Shown in pieces: positions 63,349-64,000 of a stretch of DNA of 64,000 nucleotides. Position 1 is the stretch's first letter. Each line of letters opens with the position of its first letter. Both the position numbers and the translations under genes were made by a program. Location: positions 2,873,501 through 2,937,500 of the forward strand of contig NZ_CP029797.1 in assembly GCF_003268595.1 (NCBI RefSeq), read 5' to 3'. A model generated the notes under the pieces. It ran no database searches. It was not told the origin of the DNA and worked only from the letters and a program-made list of their open reading frames with translations. The DNA is from Paraliobacillus zengyii (GTDB lineage Bacteria; Bacillota; Bacilli; Bacillales; Amphibacillaceae).

Positions 63349-63693
63349 CTAACAACACGTAATTCTTGTTCCATTTTTTTCTAAATCAATCAGTTTTTCA
63401 TCTTGACTTGGAAGTTGTTTTAGAATTTGTTCAACAAAAGGATAAAATATATTTTCTTTATTAATAGAATAAAAAATCCATTGTCCGCGTCGTTCTTCTT
63501 TTACGACCCCCACATCACGCAGTTTACGAAGATGTTGACTGATTGCTGGTTGGCTCGCTTGAAAAATTTCAACAAATTCACATACACAACAGTCATTATT
63601 TTCTAGCAGTTTTATCATGGTTAAACGGGTTTTATCTCCCAGTAACTTCATAATCATTGCTGCTTTATCCATCTCTATTGCTGTTTGTAGCAT
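63349..63693 (-). CDS. arsR: ArsR family arsenic-responsive repressor
   Basis: A 114-residue winged-HTH repressor that leaves DNA on binding arsenite. HTH core IFQASQPAISQHLRKLRDVG and wing VKEERRGQWIFYSIN. Cysteines for arsenic sit at the start of the recognition region (NNDCCVCEFVEI) and a CC pair ends the protein. Start ATG at 63693, 7 bases after GGAGGTG. First gene of arsR-arsB-arsC. Confidence 0.94.
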   Translation of the reverse strand: MLQTAIEMDKAAMIMKLLGDKTRLTMIKLLENNDCCVCEFVEIFQASQPAISQHLRKLRDVGVVKEERRGQWIFYSINKENIFYPFVEQILKQLPSQDEKLIDLEKNGTRITCC

Positions 63694-63724
63694 TATAAAA
63701 CACCTCCATATCCATCTGCATATT

Positions 63725-63753
63725 ATCATATAATGATTTGCTTATATGTTCAA
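63725..63753 (-). promoter_or_regulatory. ars promoter with ArsR operator dyad
   Basis: Minus strand TTGAAC (63748-63753), 17-base spacer, TATGAT (63725-63730), 32 bases before arsR. The dyad CATATAA (63727-63733)/TTATATG (63742-63748) with an 8-base centre spans the spacer and -10, a suitable ArsR operator. Confidence 0.78.
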
Positions 63754-63881
63754 CCTCATAATTGTAAAGATTCATTTACAATTCCTTTAAAATTAAATTT
63801 TGATATGACAAATGTACCTTGTTTTCCCCTAAAAAAAGTTCATAATAAGCAATAGATTATATGTAGAAGGAGATCATTTTC

Positions 63882-64000
63882 ATGGCATTAACACACAAAT
63901 TTTCAAAAGGTGAAGAAATTGCAAATGCAATAACACATGGCATTGGGGTGCTTTTAAGCATTGCTGCTCTTGTCGTATTGATTGTTTTTTCTTCATTAGA
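63882..64000 (+). CDS. Hemolysin III family protein (N-terminal part)
   Basis: The window ends after 39 complete codons. The start MALTHKFSKGEEIANAITHG, then IGVLLSIAALVVLIVF, is typical of the TrhA/YplQ (HlyIII, PAQR-like) membrane proteins, whose conserved N-terminal EEIANxITHGIG motif is complete. AGAAGGAGATC gives a good site 7 bases upstream. Divergent from arsR. Haemolytic activity should not be assumed from the name. Confidence 0.9.
   Translation, partial: MALTHKFSKGEEIANAITHGIGVLLSIAALVVLIVFSSL

Overview
The window is a chromosomal segment of a low-GC Gram-positive bacterium of the family Bacillaceae. The left end keeps the Bacillus late-flagellar/competence/degradation order (fliW, yviE, flgL, flgK, flgN, flgM, yvyF, comFC, comFA, degV, degU, degS, yvyE). 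An AbrB regulator, a Spo0E-like phosphatase, an S-box riboswitch, cre sites and AAGGAGG-type ribosome binding sites agree with this. Gene content (phosphoenolpyruvate carboxylase, arsenic and chromate efflux, 5-oxoprolinase) would suit a halophilic or soil genus such as Gracilibacillus or Oceanobacillus, but the genus cannot be fixed from sequence alone. No rRNA, tRNA, insertion sequence, prophage or CRISPR array was seen.

Layout. 0-11.4 kb: flagellar hook-filament junction and regulatory genes with a sigma-D promoter for flgM, a competence DNA-uptake pair, and the DegS/DegU two-component system. 11.4-19.7 kb: cell-envelope genes (VanZ-like protein, class D sortase, PBP3-type transpeptidase), an IDEAL protein, an FUSC/ArAE exporter, a SurA-N lipoprotein and a split chromate transporter facing its Lrp-type regulator. 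19.8-30.3 kb: guanine deaminase, glyoxalase-like protein, aldo/keto reductase, ppc, Spo0E-like protein, a fructose-type PTS permease and an LCP protein, with regulatory intergenic regions that hold two candidate CcpA-controlled small RNAs and a c-di-GMP-I-like riboswitch without a downstream gene. 30.6-46.8 kb: sugar metabolism (pgcA, galE), a prs paralogue, lrgAB with its LysR regulator, AbrB, CoA-disulfide reductase, oxidoreductases and two helicases. 47-60 kb: an Rpn nuclease, an unknown multispanning membrane protein, an epimerase, a CNNM transporter, S-box-controlled metI, the pxpBCA 5-oxoprolinase operon and a fructokinase. 60-64 kb: trxB, an arsRBC operon ending in a decayed arsA, and the start of a hemolysin III gene.

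The most unusual feature is a family of long hairpin repeats present as four head-to-head pairs (about 4.7-5.1, 14.7-15.2, 42.8-43.1 and 59.4-59.8 kb). Copies share core sequence, but outer and apical stems differ from copy to copy while staying self-complementary, which points to selection on, or a mobility mechanism based on, the folded structure. Some copies carry a second small hairpin module, in either orientation. Two tandem arrays with an alternating 20/21-bp period (7.3 and 22.4 kb) form a separate unexplained repeat class.
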